A DNA stretch of 5,579 nucleotides from an uncultured Prevotellaceae bacterium (GCA_905202115.1 CAJKQZ010000161.1:1-5579), one strand, 5' to 3'; positions 1 to 5,579 are shown, counted from the first letter of the stretch. Made by a program: numbers and translations. Notes: a model not told the origin generated them from the letters alone.

Positions 1-13
1 ATATTTTTTGCTA

Positions 14-124
14 CATATACACCTGCTGATTTTCAGGTGCTTGGCGGGTGACCGTATTTGTCTGCAAACTCCTACTGCAAAGCATTGCGGATTTTTTATC
101 GGGCGTGTATTTGTTGCCGTAAGC
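14..124 (+). repeat. Dispersed intergenic repeat, copy A
   Basis: This stretch aligns without gaps to the reverse complement of 5469-5579 (copy C), with 80 of 111 positions identical by hand count; the first 60 bases match at 50 of 60. Its 49-base core (21-69) also matches copy B at 1978-2026, 40 of 49. The most constant part is TGACCGTATTTGTCTGC at 49-65, which differs from the other copies at one base. The frame through A and C stays open, but the 31 differences fall about equally on first, second and third codon positions (9, 12, 10), so it does not look protein-coding. A small TTTG-TCTG-CAAA stem-loop (57-68) is kept in all copies, with one extra loop base in B. A further hairpin, CACCTG at 20-25 with CAGGTG at 34-39, is specific to this copy. 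I do not recognise the family. Confidence 0.8.
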
Positions 125-261
125 GTTGGCTGTTGTATCGGGCCCTTTGTTATTTCTATTTTCTTTGTGGTAATGCCTGTTGCCTGCGGGAGACTTGTGC
201 TGTGGCGGCGGAAAAATCATGCGTCTTGCACGGCAAATGTGTGTGTTTGACGGGAAAAATC

Positions 262-292
262 ATGGAAAAGCCGAAATAAACGCTTACATTTG
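262..292 (+). promoter_or_regulatory. Probable promoter of the ompH-like/murI operon
   Basis: TACATTTG at 285-292 fits the Bacteroidetes -7 element TAnnTTTG. The -33 position, 20 bases upstream (262-264), reads ATG instead of TTG and is weak. Transcription would begin near base 298-300, leaving an A-rich leader of about 23 bases before the start at 322. The element fits an independent promoter for a two-gene operon, since nothing upstream in the window encodes a gene on this strand. Confidence 0.5.
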
Positions 293-321
293 CACTGATT
301 GCAACATAAAAAACGAAGGAT

Positions 322-909
322 ATGAAAAAGATTCTGACAGCGTTGTTTCTGTTTGCCGCTGCGGCGGTGTCGGCTCAGACGGTTCAGCCTGCGGAGCAGA
401 CCGCAACGCCGGTGGCTCAGGATGTGCAGCCCGGAGCTCAGGACGAGCCCGTGCAATATAGGTTCGGCTTCCTTGACTATCGTGCCGTTTTCGAGTCGAT
501 GCCCGAATACGATGCCGCGCAAAAGAGCCTGGAGGAGATAAAGGCGAAATACGACGCCGAGACGCTGCACAACGAGGAGGATTTCAGGCGCATGTATCTG
601 GAGTTCCTGCAGGGACAGAAAGAGTTTCCCCAGACCATTATGCTGAAAAGGCAGAAAGAGCTGCAGAATGCTATGGAGCGGGGAATACAGTTCCGCAACG
701 ACATATCGCAGTTGCTCACGAACGCTCAGAGAGAGCTTGAACTGCCTATTATAGCCAAACTCGACAGCGCTATCAAGCTTGTGGGCATGGAGAAGGGCTA
801 CGAATATATAATGAATACCGACGCCCACGCCTTTCCTTTTATAAACATGAGTCTCGGCGAGGACATCACCGAGCTCGTGAAGCTGAAACTGCAAGCCATA
901 AAGGAATGA
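322..909 (+). CDS. OmpH/Skp-family periplasmic chaperone-like protein
   Basis: The product is 195 residues. Residues 1-18 form a signal peptide (MKK, a hydrophobic stretch rich in Ala, Leu and Phe, then AVSA before Gln19), so export to the periplasm is expected. Residues 19-45 are a Gln/Pro/Ala-rich linker. From about 46 the OmpH pattern begins: a short strand (YRFGFLDYRAVFESMPEY), a long charged helical stretch rich in Glu, Lys, Gln and Arg (about 63-140) likely to form the Skp-like coiled-coil arm, then the closing segment with EKGYEYIMNTD and a final amphipathic helix. Skp-family proteins bind unfolded outer-membrane proteins on the way to the BAM complex; that role here is inferred from the family. 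The ATG at 322 is the only start giving the signal peptide. AAGGA lies one base upstream, too close for a normal Shine-Dalgarno, as is usual in this phylum. The stop overlaps the murI start (ATGA), implying translational coupling. In many Bacteroidales a second ompH copy and bamA lie just upstream; none is visible here. Confidence 0.88.
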   Translation: MKKILTALFLFAAAAVSAQTVQPAEQTATPVAQDVQPGAQDEPVQYRFGFLDYRAVFESMPEYDAAQKSLEEIKAKYDAETLHNEEDFRRMYLEFLQGQKEFPQTIMLKRQKELQNAMERGIQFRNDISQLLTNAQRELELPIIAKLDSAIKLVGMEKGYEYIMNTDAHAFPFINMSLGEDITELVKLKLQAIKE

Positions 910-1748
910 ACGCTTACGGGCAACAGGCTGTGCAGGGCCCGATAGGCGTGTTCGATTCCGGATACGGCGGACTTACGATACTGCGGCGCATACGCGAGTT
1001 GTTGCCGCAGTACGATTATGTATTTCTCGGCGACAATGCCCGCGCGCCATACGGTTCGCGGTCGTTCGAGATAGTATATCAGTTTACGCTCGAGGCCGTG
1101 AAGGCACTTTTTGCCCGCGGTTGTCCCCTTGTGATACTTGCCTGCAATACGGCTTCGGCCAAAGCCTTGCGCACGATACAGCAGAACGACCTGCCCCGCC
1201 TCGACGCCACGTGCAGGGTGCTCGGAGTGATTCGCCCCACGGCCGAAGCGATAGGAAAGCTCACTGTGTCGCGCCATGTGGGCGTACTTGCCACCGCGGG
1301 AACGATAAATTCGCATTCCTACGACATGGAGCTGAGAAAGCTGTGCCCCGACATCGTTGTTACCGGACAGGCGTGCCCGCTGTGGGTGCCGATAATCGAG
1401 AACAACGAGCACAATTCGCCCGGAGCCGACTATTTTGTGCGCAAGTATATCGATTCGTTGCTCGGCCGCGACCCCGAAATCGACACCATAATCCTCGGCT
1501 GCACGCATTATCCGCTTATGATAGACAAAATACGGCAGTATACGCCGGCCGGTATACGCATTGTGCCGCAGGGCGACTATGTGGCGCCGAGCTTGGCCGA
1601 TTATCTGCAGCGGCATGCAGATATGGCGCAGCGCTGCACACGCGGAGGAACGTGCGTTTATCTCACTTCCGAGTCGGCCGAACTTTTCCGCAAACAAGCG
1701 TCGGTGTTCATGGCGAGCGATATAGAGGCCGAACAGATTGTGTTCTGA
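906..1748 (+). CDS. murI: Glutamate racemase
   Basis: The 280-residue product matches the usual glutamate racemase length. The enzyme is cytoplasmic and cofactor-independent, interconverting L- and D-glutamate to supply D-Glu for the peptidoglycan stem peptide. Visible landmarks: IGVFDSGYGGLT at 13-24, with the substrate-binding Asp17-Ser18; LGDNARAPYG at 41-50; ACNTASA at 79-85 with catalytic Cys80; the TAGT block at 130-133; and LGCTHYPL at 197-204 with catalytic Cys199 followed by His201. The full two-domain pseudo-symmetric set is present and nothing essential is missing. The family core starts at about residue 12, so the ATG at 906 leaves a short ten-residue N-terminal extension. It overlaps the upstream ompH-like stop by four bases and has no promoter of its own that I can see, so it is probably co-transcribed. 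The pairing of ompH-like genes with murI is common in Bacteroidetes. The gene looks intact and visibly more GC-rich than the intergenic regions. Confidence 0.97.
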   Translation: MNAYGQQAVQGPIGVFDSGYGGLTILRRIRELLPQYDYVFLGDNARAPYGSRSFEIVYQFTLEAVKALFARGCPLVILACNTASAKALRTIQQNDLPRLDATCRVLGVIRPTAEAIGKLTVSRHVGVLATAGTINSHSYDMELRKLCPDIVVTGQACPLWVPIIENNEHNSPGADYFVRKYIDSLLGRDPEIDTIILGCTHYPLMIDKIRQYTPAGIRIVPQGDYVAPSLADYLQRHADMAQRCTRGGTCVYLTSESAELFRKQASVFMASDIEAEQIVF

Positions 1749-1888
1749 TTCCTCGCCCGCCGGTATGCCGTAGAGCGGCCTTCCGGCAAAGCCGGGCAGA
1801 ATGTCCCCGTGAATTTGCTAATGGTTAAAAAAACGTAAAAGTGCGTCTGCCGTATTTTCTCATTTATTTTGCAGTTCTAAAAAAATAC

Positions 1889-1916
1889 CTCGGACATAAT
1901 CGGAAATATGTCCGAG
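1889..1916. repeat. Perfect hairpin, 10-bp stem
   Basis: CTCGGACATA at 1889-1898 is exactly complementary to TATGTCCGAG at 1907-1916, with an eight-base loop. It has no following T-run, so it is not a classic intrinsic terminator by itself. Its arm resembles the arm of the next hairpin: TATGTCCGAGATAAT against TAAGTCTGAGATATT. Confidence 0.75.
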
Positions 1917-1923
1917 ATAATCA

Positions 1924-1965
1924 AAAATAAGTCTGAGATATTTTAAATTATCTCAGACTTATTTT
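1924..1965. terminator. Bidirectional intrinsic terminator between convergent genes
   Basis: Bases 1924-1940 and 1949-1965 form a perfect 17-bp stem with an eight-base loop (TTTTAAAT). The outer ends are A-rich on the left and T-rich on the right, so either strand yields a stem whose 3' side runs into a U-rich stretch. Placed 175 bases after the murI stop and about 208 bases beyond the end of the leucine-rich repeat gene, it can serve both transcripts. The stem is AT-rich and the U-tract is partly inside it, so strength is uncertain. Confidence 0.7.
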
Positions 1966-1977
1966 CAGTATATTCTA

Positions 1978-2026
1978 ACCTGCGGATTATCAATTGCTTG
2001 TCGGTTGACCGTTTTTGTCTGCCAAA
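1978..2026 (+). repeat. Dispersed intergenic repeat, copy B (short)
   Basis: The 49 bases align without gaps to copy A at 21-69 (40 of 49 identical) and to copy C, read on the - strand (39 of 49). The constant core TGACCGTTTTTGTCTGC lies at 2006-2022. Similarity fades after about 2026, so this copy is truncated compared with A and C. It sits 12 bases after the terminator hairpin, between convergent genes rather than upstream of a promoter. Confidence 0.75.
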
Positions 2027-2173
2027 TTTGTGTCCGAAGCCTCGGAAACGTTAATATCCGTTAATGCAGATTCGCGCCTCGGGAACGTATGGCCTTGCGC
2101 GGAATGCCGTGAGCGGATTGTGCCGTGCAGGTTGGTCTTGCAGGTTTAATAGCGCTGTTTTATCAGGTGCGGT

Positions 2174-5122
2174 TTATTGTACTACTATCTTCGATGTTTT
2201 GGAGCCATTGCGCACAATGTATATGCCGGCGGGGAGGTTGTCGGTGCTGCCGGCCACTTTCACTCCATCGAGATTGTACACCTCGGTAGCCGCAAAGTCG
2301 TTTTGTTCGGCGTTCACGTCCTTTATGCTGTTCACCATATCGGGCGTCATGGGGTATACGTCAAAGTATTTCCAGTACTCCGAGGCCTTGTATGCCTCCA
2401 CGCTCTGGGCCGGAACGTAGATTTGGCCGTATCTGGGGTTGGTTTTGTTCCAAAGATACGGGTAATCGGGATTGTCTTCGCGAACGATAGTGACAGGCTC
2501 GACAGCGTGGCAGATAATGACCGTAAGGGTGCTCTCGTAAAATGCCTCGCTCTCGATTCGTTTAATGGTGGAAGGCAGCTCGATTTTATTGAAATAATTC
2601 TCGGCAAAGGCGCGTTTGCCTAATTCTTCCACTCCTTCGGGAATTACAATGTCAGAACTTATACTGTTTCTGGAGAAGCCTTGAATGATGTTTCCTTCGG
2701 TCGAACCGGTGTAGGTGTAGTTTTTAGGAATGCGCCATTCAAGTTTTTTGATGTTGCCCTGGAAGTAATTGCCGGTGCTGCCGCCGATAGTGCCGGTTAT
2801 CCGTGCGCATTCGGCGGGGAAGGAAACGGTTTCTATTCCTTCGGAATTTTCACCTATCGTGATATAGCTTTCGAAAGCTTTCACTCCGTCGGGAATGTAC
2901 AGGTTTTTGAGTTTGGTGTTGTTAGCGTTGCAGTTAATCTTTTCGGCTTCCTGCTCAAATGTGATTGTCTCCAGATTTATGCAGTCGCCGAAGTCCACTT
3001 CCCTGTCGGCCCATTTTGCCGGCACGACGATAGACTTTACCAGCATATTTGCAAGTGCGGAAATGCTGTAGAAACTTCCTTCGTTCTCCGTATTAAGGTT
3101 TTTGAGGGCAGACGGGAACGTGAAGTCGAAGCCGTCGAGGCTTCCGGCAAAGGCGCCTCCTCCTATAGTCTCGAGCTGCGACGGCCAGTTGATAGAGGTC
3201 AAGGCTGTTTCGGCAAACGCTCTGCTTCCGATGCTTCTGAGGCCGTCGGGCAACGCGATGTTGCTTAGCGAAGTGCACTGGTTGAATGCTTTTGAATCGA
3301 TTGCCTCGGTCGAAACGGGGAGTTCGAATGTGCTTAGCGAGGTGCACTGCTCGAAAGCTGCCTCGCCGATTGTAAAATTGTTGCTTGTGTTGGGTGAGAT
3401 AAACGTTGCGGAAGTGAGATTGTTGCAATCCCGGAAGCAACCTGTCGGCAAGGATATGGTGGTTTGCGGCAGAGCGACGGATTTCAGGCTGCTGTTGCCG
3501 TTGAAACAATCTTCCTCCATTTCGAAAGGCACGTTGTCCTCGCGTGCAAGGCTTTCTACCTTTCTCAGATTCGAGCTGGAAAAAACGTTTGAGAGGTAGC
3601 GCACTTTCGGGCCGATAACCAGTCGGGAAATCGCTCCGGAACCGTCACTTGGTATCGATATATATTTTCCTTCGAGCCGTGGCGCGTTGAGGCGAACCGT
3701 AGAAATGGATTTTCCGCCGAAAGCCCTTTCGCCGACGTACTCAAGGTTTTCCGGCAGAGTGACTTCGTAGATGTTGTCGCAGCCGTCGAATGCATAGCTT
3801 CCGATATATTTCATGCTCTCGGGCCAGCTGTCGATTTCAAGAACGGTGCAGGCCTGGAACGTTTCGTCGTCAATCCTTTCCAGGCCCTCGGGCAGATTGG
3901 CGGCTTGCAGTTTCTCGCAGTGATAAAAGGCATTTGCGCCAATGCGTTTCAGCGTGGAGGGAAAGTTTACCTTTGTGAATTTCTGATATCTGGCAAATTC
4001 GTCGCTTATACCCGTTGTGCCTTCCTTGAAACTTAGCTCATTGTTGGTATTTGCCCAGTCGTTGTCGATTTGATAGGCGATGTTTCCGAGATAATAAACG
4101 CCGTTGGTGTGCGGCCCTTTCAGCAATTCGGTCATAAACGGCACCCCGTTGAAAGCCCGTTGGCCGATAAACTGCAGCGATTCGGGCAGAGTGATGTCGG
4201 TCAAGTTTGTGCAGGCATAAAATGCTTCTCTTTCTATGGATTTCAACTCCGGTGAAAATTTTACTCCGGTTATAGCAGTGCGGTAGGCCACATAAGCGGG
4301 AATTTCGGTGATATTCTCAAGATTCAGTATGCCCGTGAGCTGACATCCCGACAGCGCTTCTTTGCCTATTTCCTTTATGCGGTCGGAGTTCAGCGTTTTA
4401 AGGGCGGAACCTTTGAAAGCACAATCGCCTATTACCGAAGGAGCGCAGTCGCCCAATGATTCGATTGCAGTACCGTTGAAGGAGTTTTCTCCTATTATAT
4501 CGGTGTTGGGCGACAGGTTCACGCTTTTCAGTGCGGTGCATTGGTAAAATGTGCCTGCGCCTATTTGGGCCGGCGCCGTGGCGAACTGTATCGTTTCTAC
4601 TGCGGTGTTGTCGGCAAAGTTATAGTCGGCGGCGTTCATGCAGGAGGGCAGAATGAGGTGTGTAAACGAGTTTACGCCGATAAAAAGTCCTTCGAGCCGT
4701 TTGCCGTAAACCTCTCTGTAAGAAGTGTCGTGCACTATCCAGCCGGGGGATTCGTCGTAGCCGGTGGCTACCGAATCTTTGTCGGCAATGTAATAGCGCA
4801 GGGAATTGTAAGGTGCCGCGTCGGTATGCAGGTTGCAGTAAGGTTCGTCGGAGGCCTGCAGCTGAATGCCGGAGATGTCGAGTGTTTCGATTTTAGCCAT
4901 GCGGCCTGCGCCGGAGCGCAGGTAAATAAGGTCGGCGGCGTTGAGCGTGCCGGTAATTGTGAGGTGGCTGATACGGCTGCTCTCGAGGTCGCAGATTAAA
5001 TCCTCGAGTTGTCCGGGCTCTGCCACATGAACGTTCTCGACCGTTCCGGCTGCGCTTGCGGCAAGAGCTGCTTTTCCCCACAGAAGGATGACTATCAGTA
5101 CTTTTGTAATGATTCTTTTCAT
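2174..5122 (-). CDS. BspA-family leucine-rich repeat surface protein with C-terminal sorting-like domain
   Basis: The product is 982 residues. Residues 1-21 or 1-24 form a signal peptide (MKR, hydrophobic core, ALA or ASA before the cleavage site). Residues 27-90 are a non-repeat cap with TITGTLNAADLIYLR and LDISG, a pattern typical of Bacteroidales leucine-rich repeat proteins. From about 185 to 870 there are roughly 20 repeats of the LRR_5 / Treponema type, period about 22-23, with the pattern I-G-x-x-A-F-x-x-C-T-x-L-x-x-x-x-L-P-x-x-L-x-x. Spacing is interrupted at 328-372 by the YYLGNIAYQID insertion and at 476-535 and 680-830 by degenerate stretches. IYVPAQSVEAYKASEYW (901-917) is the usual segment closing such arrays. 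Residues 930-982 (EVYNLDGVKV, then NLPAGIYIVRNG and a basic/Val end) resemble a type IX secretion sorting domain. Known relatives bind host or bacterial surfaces; the ligand here is unknown. The gene is intact, transcribed alone and convergent to murI. The ATG at 5120-5122 is favoured by the signal peptide. Confidence 0.9.
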   Translation of the reverse strand: MKRIITKVLIVILLWGKAALAASAAGTVENVHVAEPGQLEDLICDLESSRISHLTITGTLNAADLIYLRSGAGRMAKIETLDISGIQLQASDEPYCNLHTDAAPYNSLRYYIADKDSVATGYDESPGWIVHDTSYREVYGKRLEGLFIGVNSFTHLILPSCMNAADYNFADNTAVETIQFATAPAQIGAGTFYQCTALKSVNLSPNTDIIGENSFNGTAIESLGDCAPSVIGDCAFKGSALKTLNSDRIKEIGKEALSGCQLTGILNLENITEIPAYVAYRTAITGVKFSPELKSIEREAFYACTNLTDITLPESLQFIGQRAFNGVPFMTELLKGPHTNGVYYLGNIAYQIDNDWANTNNELSFKEGTTGISDEFARYQKFTKVNFPSTLKRIGANAFYHCEKLQAANLPEGLERIDDETFQACTVLEIDSWPESMKYIGSYAFDGCDNIYEVTLPENLEYVGERAFGGKSISTVRLNAPRLEGKYISIPSDGSGAISRLVIGPKVRYLSNVFSSSNLRKVESLAREDNVPFEMEEDCFNGNSSLKSVALPQTTISLPTGCFRDCNNLTSATFISPNTSNNFTIGEAAFEQCTSLSTFELPVSTEAIDSKAFNQCTSLSNIALPDGLRSIGSRAFAETALTSINWPSQLETIGGGAFAGSLDGFDFTFPSALKNLNTENEGSFYSISALANMLVKSIVVPAKWADREVDFGDCINLETITFEQEAEKINCNANNTKLKNLYIPDGVKAFESYITIGENSEGIETVSFPAECARITGTIGGSTGNYFQGNIKKLEWRIPKNYTYTGSTEGNIIQGFSRNSISSDIVIPEGVEELGKRAFAENYFNKIELPSTIKRIESEAFYESTLTVIICHAVEPVTIVREDNPDYPYLWNKTNPRYGQIYVPAQSVEAYKASEYWKYFDVYPMTPDMVNSIKDVNAEQNDFAATEVYNLDGVKVAGSTDNLPAGIYIVRNGSKTSKIVVQ
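3262..3349 (-). repeat. Near-identical 19-base repeat inside the leucine-rich repeat array
   Basis: TGCTTAGCGAAGTGCACTG (3262-3280) and TGCTTAGCGAGGTGCACTG (3331-3349) differ at one base and lie 69 bases apart, which is exactly 23 codons or one repeat unit. They encode the QCTSLS motif at residues 592-597 and 615-620. Other units encode similar motifs with far less DNA identity, so this pair was probably duplicated or converted recently. Confidence 0.8.
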
Positions 5123-5164
5123 AATGTGTAATGATTATGATTGGTTAAACAAAGGGCACGACAG

Positions 5165-5198
5165 AAAGCATATATTAGTGTTGACTGATATATGCTTT
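5165..5198 (+). terminator. Long hairpin with T-run on the + strand, in the leucine-rich repeat gene leader
   Basis: AAAGCATATAT at 5165-5175 pairs with ATATATGCTTT at 5188-5198. The stem continues through a T-G wobble and three more pairs to a four-base GTTG loop, giving 15 pairs. On the + strand it runs into TTTTTGTTTT, the form of an intrinsic terminator. On the - strand, the sense of the adjacent gene, only a short T stretch follows, so it is more likely a leader hairpin about 43 bases before the start codon. No + strand gene ends here, so a terminator would act on antisense transcripts. Confidence 0.5.
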
Positions 5199-5306
5199 TT
5201 GTTTTGATGTTGTTGTATGGAATGTTTTTTCGGTGGCAGCGACCGTCGCAACCCCCTTATTGAATTTGCGCAAAAAGCCTTACTTGCGTATGCAAGAATT
5301 TGTTGC

Positions 5307-5315
5307 GGGGGGGGG
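5307..5315. repeat. Run of nine G
   Basis: A homopolymer of nine G on the + strand (nine C in the sense of the leucine-rich repeat gene) lies about 185 bases upstream of that start codon. Such tracts are prone to slippage in replication and to sequencing length errors. It is outside coding sequence and downstream of the predicted promoter, so length changes would alter the leader rather than a reading frame. Confidence 0.85.
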
Positions 5316-5389
5316 TAATATACTTGTAATCAAAGACATTCTTATTATGGACGGGCGCTTGTGCGCGGAACGCACAATGTGAACGAATG

Positions 5390-5420
5390 CAAATTTAAGA
5401 AAAATACGAAATATAAGCAA
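5390..5420 (-). promoter_or_regulatory. Probable promoter of the leucine-rich repeat gene
   Basis: On the - strand TAAATTTG (5390-5397) is an exact match to the Bacteroidetes -7 element TAnnTTTG, and TTG (5418-5420) stands 20 bases upstream, the expected spacing for the -33 element. The spacer is strongly AT-rich. Transcription would start near 5380-5384, just before the TTGTGCG/CGCACAA dyad. No other candidate of similar quality is seen between here and the start codon. Confidence 0.6.
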
Positions 5421-5468
5421 TCGGGCTGCGGCAAAAACGTATTGATGGGGCTTTGTATGATAGCGATT

Positions 5469-5579
5469 GTTTTCTGCGGCAAAAGTATGTTCGGCAGAAA
5501 ACCGGCGGTGTTTTTCCGTAGAAGTTTGCAGACAAAAACGGTCAGCGGTCAAGCGATTGAAAATCAGCGTGTGTATATG
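5469..5579 (-). repeat. Dispersed intergenic repeat, copy C
   Basis: Read on the - strand from 5579, this matches copy A (14-124) over 111 ungapped positions, 80 identical. It may continue past the window edge. The invariant core TGACCGTTTTTGTCTGC lies at 5533-5549. It ends about 50 bases upstream of the promoter of the leucine-rich repeat gene and points toward it, as copy A points toward the promoter of the ompH-like gene. Confidence 0.8.

Larger units (their letters stand above)
1749..2173. other. Convergent intergenic region
   Basis: These 425 bases separate the 3' ends of murI and the leucine-rich repeat gene. I see no coding signal on either strand. The first 80 bases are GC-rich and lack features. 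From about 1820 the sequence becomes AT-rich and leads into two hairpins (1889-1965) and repeat copy B (1978-2026). The rest contains a near-perfect 13-base direct repeat, GCCTCGGAAACGT at 2039-2051 and GCCTCGGGAACGT at 2076-2088, and two copies of CGTTAAT at 2049-2055 and 2059-2065. No function is assigned to these. Confidence 0.75.
5123..5389 (-). promoter_or_regulatory. Probable long structured 5' leader of the leucine-rich repeat gene
   Basis: If the promoter at 5390-5420 is used, the leader is about 260 bases. Reading toward the gene it holds: a 7-bp dyad TTGTGCG/CGCACAA (arms 5371-5377 and 5359-5365) at the predicted transcript start; a run of nine C on this strand (5307-5315); a small hairpin CTTGC/GCAAG (5283-5296); the palindrome TTTGCGCAAA (5265-5274); an 11-base dyad GCGACCGTCGC on the + strand (5239-5249); and a long hairpin at 5165-5198. 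No Shine-Dalgarno is evident. I see no riboswitch class I can name. The dyads are read directly; any regulatory role is inferred. Confidence 0.45.

Noticed and set aside
8..250. 80-residue open frame on the + strand before ompH
   Set aside because: It runs through repeat copy A. The comparison with copy C shows no third-position bias, the product is Cys-rich and not protein-like, and the frame ends without any relation to the next gene.
217..894. 225-residue open frame antisense to the ompH-like gene
   Set aside because: It lies opposite a gene with a clear signal peptide and family pattern, and its own product is rich in Leu, His and Arg with no domain.
798..1697. 299-residue open frame antisense to murI
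   Set aside because: It is a shadow in a GC-rich gene. murI on the other strand has all its catalytic motifs, and the antisense product shows no recognisable domain.
1121..1828. 235-residue + strand frame overlapping murI
   Set aside because: It is out of frame with murI, rich in Arg, Ala and Cys, and has no motif.
1861..1872. AT-rich TTATTTTGC resembling a promoter -7 element between the convergent genes
   Set aside because: It is one base short of TAnnTTTG, has no -33 element at the right distance, and leads directly into the hairpins with no gene.
3102..3599. 165-residue + strand frame inside the leucine-rich repeat gene
   Set aside because: It is an antisense shadow produced by the repeated codon pattern of the leucine-rich array.
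5280..5552. 90-residue open frame on the - strand at the right edge
   Set aside because: Its first part is repeat copy C. The rest crosses the predicted promoter and the homopolymer run, and the start would be TTG. It is best seen as a chance frame.
14..5579. Inverted end repeats as termini of a transposon or composite mobile element
   Set aside because: There is no transposase or integrase, the cargo includes a housekeeping gene, a third copy lies inside, and the two ends share only about 72 percent identity.

Overview
The window looks like a piece of a Bacteroidales chromosome. Four things point there: an OmpH (Skp-like) gene translationally coupled to murI, a pairing common in that order; a large BspA-type leucine-rich repeat protein ending in what looks like a type IX secretion sorting tail; promoters resembling the Bacteroidetes TTG / TAnnTTTG pattern; and starts without a well-placed Shine-Dalgarno sequence. 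Genus cannot be decided from this sequence.

Layout. Bases 1-321 hold no credible gene. They carry copy A of a dispersed non-coding repeat and a probable promoter. Bases 322-1748 are a two-gene + strand operon, ompH-like then murI, overlapping by four bases. Bases 1749-2173 lie between convergent genes. They hold two adjacent perfect hairpins built from one shared arm sequence, the second a likely bidirectional terminator, followed by repeat copy B. Bases 2174-5122 (- strand) encode the 982-residue leucine-rich repeat surface protein. Bases 5123-5579 are its upstream region: a good promoter, a probable leader of about 260 bases crowded with dyads and a run of nine G, and repeat copy C at the window edge.

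The genes share an envelope theme. The OmpH-like protein is a periplasmic chaperone candidate for outer-membrane proteins. MurI supplies D-glutamate for peptidoglycan. The leucine-rich repeat protein is probably exported and displayed or released. Only the first two form an operon; the third is convergent and separately controlled.

The least explained content is between the genes. A 49-base core occurs three times at about 80 percent pairwise identity, and copies A and C match over 111 bases. Substitutions are spread evenly over codon positions, so the short ORFs running through the repeat are probably spurious. Copies A and C face inward at the two ends of the window, each upstream of a promoter. 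This may mean a repeat associated with promoters, or simply an assembly that broke at repeats.
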